From Stromatinia cepivora (Eukaryota > Ascomycota > Leotiomycetes > Helotiales > Sclerotiniaceae): DNA of 64,000 nt. The stretch lies in assembly GCA_014898415.1 (NCBI GenBank), contig RCTD01000014.1, positions 62,001 through 126,000 on the forward strand, given 5' to 3'. Below, piece after piece: positions 59,035-64,000 of the stretch. The notes beneath the pieces are model-generated. The model was given only the letters and a program-made list of their open reading frames with translations. It ran no database searches and had not been told where the DNA came from. Every line of letters starts with the position of its first letter. Within the stretch, counting starts at the first letter, position 1. Made by a program: the position numbers and the translations under genes.

Positions 59035-60669
59035 TCAATTTTCCTCTCCTTCCCAAACGGCCTCAATTAAGCTCATTCTACATTCGACCGGTCTCTTCAC
59101 ACCCAAAAACCGAAAGCCCTTGACTTCGCCAAATAACTCAACCCAATCACTCTCTGCCCTTTCTTGGGCATTCATTATTGCCGACATATTTATGTCCATA
59201 GTCCTCATGGCCTTTTCCTCCAATCCTACAGAACCCTTTCCAGCCTCGGGTAGGCAATAATCATTAATGAGAACTCTGGCTCCCTTCTTCAATGCGGGTT
59301 TGAGCTGGCGCAAAATATTTGCCGCGTATTTCTTGCTGTGGTCATGCATGATCCAACGGAATAGATACACATCTGCATTTTCGACAGGTTGAGGATTGTG
59401 AAAATCATGGACCATATATTTAATTCTGGCTGACAGGGACGCATCAAGCGCAGGTGCACTTTCGATTGTTGCTGATAGATCTTGGACGATGAAATTAAGG
59501 TTATGAAATCTTTTGGCTAGTTCTATGGAAACAAAACCATGAGAACCGCCGACATCCACGATGGTACCGGATCGGGAGTTGAAGGAAGCCCAGTCATAAT
59601 TGTCGATCAGATGGGATATCTCGTAGCCTTCGCCACTGGTCAAAGCTGCCATAGCACCCCCGAAGCGTTTTCCCGGGAGAGGAGATTTTCCAATAGTGAC
59701 GAACAGAACTTCAACATCTATGGTTCCATTAGCAAGACAGAAGCCTAACTGATTTTATTCAGAGGCCGAAGGATGTTGTGAGAGAGCGTCGATTATGCTT
59801 ACTACGGCCTATGTGGAGTTATTCCAGGATCGATTTGTAATTAGATTTGTAACGTATTAGATAAAAAATGTGAAATCAGAATGTTGACATACTGGCCAAA
59901 TCTCTTCCACGCACATTCCAACCCAATCTTTCATCGGCTGATCTTCTGCTAACAACTTACTAGCAGCCGTATGTGCTACTACATTTGGCTCAACCTCTTG
60001 GAATATCCTGTTAGTCATCGCATGTCGCATGAATCTTTTTACGTTGACAATGTCTAATCCAACCTTCTGAGCGATTTCTTCGAAAGTAGCAGTGCTACTC
60101 AACGGAAATGACTTTGCTATCAAATGTTAGTCCATGAATTGATAATAAACCGGGGATAGAATCATACCGATATCATAATGATAGATTGCTCGAAGGGAAA
60201 GAGTATCTAAGGACTACAAATCGTCAGCCAATTATTGTTCTCAATATATGAGCATTCTACATACATCCCAAGCCAACCATCTGAGTTTTTTCTCCGCTCC
60301 CGTAACAATGTGACCTAATTCCTCTGTAGCCTTGATGATTTCTTCTCTCAACTTCCTCATAACTTCCAGTAGTTTTAGAAATGCAACCGCGGAATCGACG
60401 TCGAAGCTTGGCTCTGCGATTCCATTCTCTCTCACGTATGCACTGAGCTTTGCTGTTTCTTGAGAGATGGTCGCAGCTAATCTCACAAAAGAAGATGTTG
60501 GGGGCTTGGATGCAAAGGAATGCTTGGCGAGGTATGGTGTTCCAAAATGGTTGTGCGGGGTGAAAGATTCCGGGACCGAGCCTATCGCAGCTGCAGGTAG
60601 TCTAGCCGACCTACCTGCACCGAATAAAATCCCGCCCAACCTCAAAGCTGCTCGTTGATAGCTAGGCAT
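59035..60669 (-). pseudogene. Fungal O-methyltransferase with one in-frame TAA
   Basis: Four exons, 60669..60265, 60213..60168, 60116..59893 and 59808..59035, would give 482 aa; all three introns (51, 51, 84 nt) have good signals and matching phases. The N-terminal dimerisation part is helical (ETAKLSAYVRENGIAEPSFD...). The SAM-binding loop is VDVGGSHGFVSIELA, followed by ENADVYLFRWIMHDH with the presumed catalytic His, and INDYCLPEAG. This layout matches secondary-metabolite O-methyltransferases of the AflP/StcP type. A TAA at 59757..59755 interrupts the fourth exon in SerAlaSerGlu-stop-AsnGlnLeuGly; everything else is intact. A Gln codon CAA to TAA change (C-to-T) would explain it. Alternatively a longer third intron ending in AAAATCAG (59749) would skip 60 nt in frame and remove the stop. 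The N-terminal 60 residues are longer than usual. Confidence 0.8.
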
Positions 60670-60907
60670 CTTTGAGAAGCGAGGAGATAATGACGTCTGG
60701 GAAAGTTAATGCCGGCGTCTGGAGTGTAGCGAGTTAGCTTTCGATAGTAGGAGTTGGTACAACTTTGGTGTGATACTTGCCCTTGAAAGGAGCTGCTACG
60801 ATTATTGATAGATAGAATCTATAACGCAGCATCAATCGTGGTTAAGTTCAAGGGAGCCAAAACACTAGCACAACTATGAAGAGAAGCGCCGAGGCATCCA
60901 CGCTGGC
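60670..60907. promoter_or_regulatory. Upstream region of the O-methyltransferase gene
   Basis: The only candidate promoter sequence of that gene; the MITE-like element lies about 240 bp upstream of its start. Confidence 0.4.
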
Positions 60908-60909
60908 TA

Positions 60910-61040
60910 GTGTACTCGTGCTGCCAGAAAGTACGTCACAATCCACCTAAATATAAGCCACTATTCTCCTTGTAGTTTACCATCTTGTGGTATGTCCTTA
61001 ACAGTGGAGTGTGACATACTTTCTGGCCGCACGAGTAGTG
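60910..61040. mobile_element. MITE-like inverted-repeat element, 131 bp
   Basis: Left arm about 60910-60946 and right arm about 61003-61040 are inverted repeats of ~36 bp sharing the core CTCGTGC..GCCAGAAAGTA and GTCACAxTCCAC. TA dinucleotides flank both ends (60908-60909 and 61041-61042), as left by Tc1/mariner-type insertion. The ~55-bp middle has no coding potential. Folding the arms would give a long hairpin. Confidence 0.72.
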
Positions 61041-61042
61041 TA

Positions 61043-62149
61043 TATAAGCTTACGGCCTCGTATATAACTATAGGTTCAATATTCAAGTGGTTCAGATGAT
61101 ATCAAATGGATGATTGAATTTGTAGTTGACGCCCAATCATTTTGAATTGTGGATTCCGCATCCGCTAAATTTTTCTCTAACCATCGCACATTTGAGTTTT
61201 CCCGCCTTGAGAGAGGTTTCCATTTAGATCACAGGTGAGCTTTTTAAACGAAGAGAAAAAAAGAAAAGTTCTTCAAGAATATGAAATCATGTGGCTCTAA
61301 TACATATCGTTGGAGCCAGAGCAACAATGATAATGTACATCGTTTTGCTTACCAGTAAGAGGGGGAGCCTCTTCAAGTGAAGTGGCTCCCTAGGTAGATT
61401 TTGATACATCCTCATTGTTGAATGGATACTGGTTGCCGATGAGGAAGGAAATCACAATCATTGGATCACAAGTTATATATTTACTATAGAAAGTCCATCC
61501 TATCAAGCCGTTGCTCATGATTAGCTGGCTAGGCAAGCGCAAGCAAGCTATTGAAAATCTCAAAAAGGGCCTATTCCTGTGGTGGAAGAGGCTCATGGGC
61601 GAGATACTGAATAGGAATTCAAGAAAGTGATAATCGTACTGGAGCAGACGATTCCAGACGAAGTCGGGAGTAAACCTTGTAGGCCCCTGGAGAGGGTGAA
61701 TGGATGATCGGGGATGATCGGGCGGATGAGGGAATTAGATCAAGGGATAAATGAAAGGGTAGTTGAATGAGAGGGTAGGTAAGTTAATGAGGGAGTAGGT
61801 GATTGAGGGGGTTAAATGAAGGGGTGGGCGAGGAAGTGAATGACTGGTTGGCATCTCGCATATCATTGATATCAGTTCAAACGAAGCTTCAGGAAAGATT
61901 TGTGAGGACGGCTTGTTCTATATTCTATAGTTGCAAAATTAACTCACCGACAATATGTCTGGGCGTTTGCAACATGACGATTAACTTTCACCGTATCCTT
62001 CCACTTTCCCGAGAATGGAACCACTTCGCGAAACACATCTGTTCGATTCCTGCCACCGCCAACAAGCACACTGCTTTATATCTCTCGCATCAACCAACGT
62101 ACTGTGTCTGAAATCGATTGCATCTCCACATCCATACCTCACACTCACA
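61043..62149. other. Intergenic, with a purine-rich G/A-biased tract
   Basis: From about 61680 to 61850 the plus strand is strongly G/A-biased with recurring GGGTAGGT/GGGATGAT-like words. No gene seen. Confidence 0.5.
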
Positions 62150-62569
62150 TCACCAAAGTTTCCATTCCCTAAGCCATGATTGCCATCCACTCAGAGTCAC
62201 GGCCTTCTGCCTCGTATCTGCGACTCCAAAATCCACCAATCTATCAGTCCTCAACATGAAGCCCGGAAACCTCGCCAACCAGAGCTCCAACATAGCTCTT
62301 CTTTCCGGATCTTCTACATTGAAGACATATTCCTGTACCGCCATTCTCTTTTCTTTCGACATTCCTTTCTCCAGCTCTTCTTGGAGCATGATGATATCCA
62401 ATGCTTCTGCATCGGGCATGTTTCGGTACTGTTGAATGACTTTGTTCCAATGGTGTTCCATGTGCTTCAATTTGGACTCTGAAGGGCGGCTGCTGAGATA
62501 AAGTGGTGGAAGGTTTCCGATTTGGCGTTGCTGGAGCCACACATGGGCGCAGGAGGAGAGTGCTGACAT
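62150..62569 (-). CDS. Small hypothetical protein
   Basis: A 139-aa frame starting MSALSSCAHVWLQQRQ at 62569 and ending at TAG 62150. It is mostly helical and charged (HMEHHWNKVIQQYRN, IIMLQEELEKGMSKEKRM), with a Trp-rich C-terminus (SGWQSWLREWKLW). I recognise no domain. The frame is open upstream to 62617, and a GTGAGC donor-like site just there suggests an upstream exon could exist (a minus-strand frame at 62614-62853 is a weak candidate). Codon usage looks like a real gene, but it could also be a fungal-specific orphan or remnant. Confidence 0.45.
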   Translation of the reverse strand: MSALSSCAHVWLQQRQIGNLPPLYLSSRPSESKLKHMEHHWNKVIQQYRNMPDAEALDIIMLQEELEKGMSKEKRMAVQEYVFNVEDPERRAMLELWLARFPGFMLRTDRLVDFGVADTRQKAVTLSGWQSWLREWKLW

Positions 62570-63731
62570 TTTGGATGCTTGAAGTTGATAGTCTGGGCCA
62601 GAATTGGGGAAGCTCACAATTTGGAGACGGACTTGAGGAGTGACTGTGTTATCGATATTCGAGGAGTGAGGACCGGGAGAAAAAGATAAAGGGAAAAAGG
62701 GTTGTGGAAGATCTCGACATCATTCACTACGTTTTTGGGGCAGGTGATGGCATGTGGGTCTGTAAGGATATTTGCAGCACTGTTTTCTTGAAGCGCTTCC
62801 GTTCTCGGAAGAATCAATATTGTTGGGAATGTATTGATATTAAACGTCATCATCTATACGAGGGTCCTTCGCGGGCAGTTTTTTAATCACTCTACAAACG
62901 AAAATCCATTGACACTGGAGAAAAGTGGTCGGAACTTCCTACCATCAATACGTAGGACAACGTACTTCATGTCGTACATTTTCTCTCCGCTGGCTTGATT
63001 ATCAAGCACGAGCTGCGATTGCCTTTTGGGGGTAGAAGGAAACAAAAAAGCAGTGATCATCCCTTCATAAGATTGCTGCAAGGAAGATAGAACTCTTAGA
63101 CACCCTTGAAGTGCCTCTGAGCCGAGTGTGATTCACTCTAGAATACATCGCTGTCATGGATAGGATTTTTGAATGCAAATTTGAGAGAACAGGTTTCGAT
63201 TAACATTGAAATTTACAGTAGTTCTACACTGCTATGCATCGGGTTTTAGTATCGCAGATCTCTGAGTTTCTACCTAGTAATTACGATGAATACTTTACTT
63301 GAAAGTAGGGGTTATGGATCTCATACTATGCTACACAGAGTAAATACATGTGGCTGGAAATCGTATAATTACGGTGGGGTAGCGCTTGATGGACGAGAAA
63401 AATGATTGTGAGATGTTCACAGTGGCATCGTCTCTCATCCTGTCATGCTACCTGACGATTCTTGAGTTACTGCTCTCTGTATAATGACCAAACCTCAATT
63501 TATTTCATATTTACAGCGTAGAAATATGACTGTTAGAGAAGTATGGGGTTTAGCGAGCAATACTTCCTTTTACACACAAGACTAACTTCGCATCGCTTTG
63601 TCTTCTAAAAAAAACAGCTCAAGCATGTTCGTTCTAAGTCCTTCTAGCTTTTGGATCTGAGGCAAGTGCTTGGGACGAGATTGGTGTTTGATGGAAATTA
63701 CTGGAATGTCGCAGGGACAAATTTGTCGAGT
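62570..63731. other. Intergenic or unresolved, no gene supported
   Basis: A minus-strand frame at 62887-63081 gives a 64-residue basic peptide without domain support. The rest is AT-rich with short frames. Confidence 0.45.
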
Positions 63732-64000
63732 TTATACTAAAGAGGTAGTGTTCTTCCTACTCACTAGCTTGTCAACATAAAATTCATCACGAGTAGTGTC
63801 GTTACCCGCAAGAGATTTATCCAAGTAAACACGCTTTCCAAATATGGCAAATTCGTTCAATATGTGACCCGAGTTCAATGACGCTTCAAAGTCTGCAACA
63901 ACCAGAAGTTATGCATGCAGGATATCTTCAGGTGCCACTGGGGAAGTGCTTTGGCGATATTTGTAGGCACTGAATCGGAAATCTGGGTCGGAAGACGTAT
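63732..64000 (-). other. Partial reading frame at the right edge, one in-frame stop
   Basis: A minus-strand frame enters from the right edge, reads about 30 codons, meets TAA at 63911..63909, and continues for 58 codons to TAA 63732. Both halves have protein-like composition (FEASLNSGHILNEFAIFGKR in the second). It could be the 3' end of a gene with an intron hiding the stop, or a pseudogene. No family recognised. Confidence 0.3.

Noticed and set aside
1..64000. CRISPR arrays, rRNA, bacterial operons, riboswitches
   Set aside because: No spaced direct repeats, rRNA-like blocks or polycistronic gene strings; the intron structure shows a eukaryotic genome.

Overview
The window looks like nuclear DNA of a filamentous ascomycete, most likely a leotiomycete close to Botrytis/Sclerotinia. 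The evidence is short spliceosomal introns (mostly 45-85 nt, GTRNGT...CTRAY...YAG), intron-split housekeeping genes on both strands with gaps of a few hundred bases, fungal-only families (GOST/Ptm1-like membrane protein, DUF7702-like protein, PTH11-type rhodopsin-domain remnant, Zn2Cys6 remnant), and an AT-saturated repeat whose copies differ by C/T and G/A transitions, as repeat-induced point mutation (RIP) produces. No bacterial operons, CRISPR, rRNA or convincing tRNA genes were seen. The species call is inference.

Layout. From 1 to 16.3 kb are conserved genes: a partial hypothetical gene at the left edge, mitoribosomal mS45/Bot1, a Y_phosphatase3-type phosphatase, a CCDC97-like protein, autophagy E2 ATG3, pyruvate dehydrogenase E1-beta, a 1030-aa multi-pass membrane protein with a nine-residue repeat, and a tail-anchored UBE2J1-like E2. 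From 16.9 to 28.7 kb is a decayed accessory island: a dead MFS efflux transporter, a heavily mutated Fot1/pogo transposon with a duplicated 3' two-thirds, a dead P450 whose haem-binding end lies inverted, a truncated PTH11-like rhodopsin-domain gene and a second dead P450. A DHHC palmitoyltransferase (PFA3-like) and a C2H2 zinc-finger gene follow, then a third dead P450 fragment at 35.5-36.2 kb.

From 36.5 to 47.9 kb are a secreted six-hairpin glycosidase, a DsbA-family oxidoreductase, a short-chain dehydrogenase, a large proline-rich protein and a DUF7702-like membrane protein. A 2.8-kb gene-poor stretch and a truncated Zn2Cys6 regulator relic come next. From 52 to 60.7 kb are a GOST/Ptm1-like protein and NCS2 (divergent), OAC1 and SWD2 (divergent), then a nearly intact O-methyltransferase with one in-frame TAA. 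The last 3.3 kb holds a 131-bp MITE-like hairpin element, a small hypothetical gene and a partial reading frame at the right edge.

How it fits together. Working genes cover mitochondrial translation and pyruvate oxidation (mS45, PDB1, OAC1), protein modification and turnover (ATG3, UBE2J1-like, PFA3-like), tRNA wobble thiolation (NCS2) and chromatin/RNA 3'-end control (SWD2). They are not a pathway. By contrast MFS + P450s + rhodopsin-domain protein + Zn2Cys6 regulator + O-methyltransferase is the kind of gene content found in specialised-metabolite loci, and nearly all of it here is disabled. Whether these belonged to one cluster is inference. Exon joins were assigned by eye from splice consensus, frame and family resemblance. 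No alignment was run.
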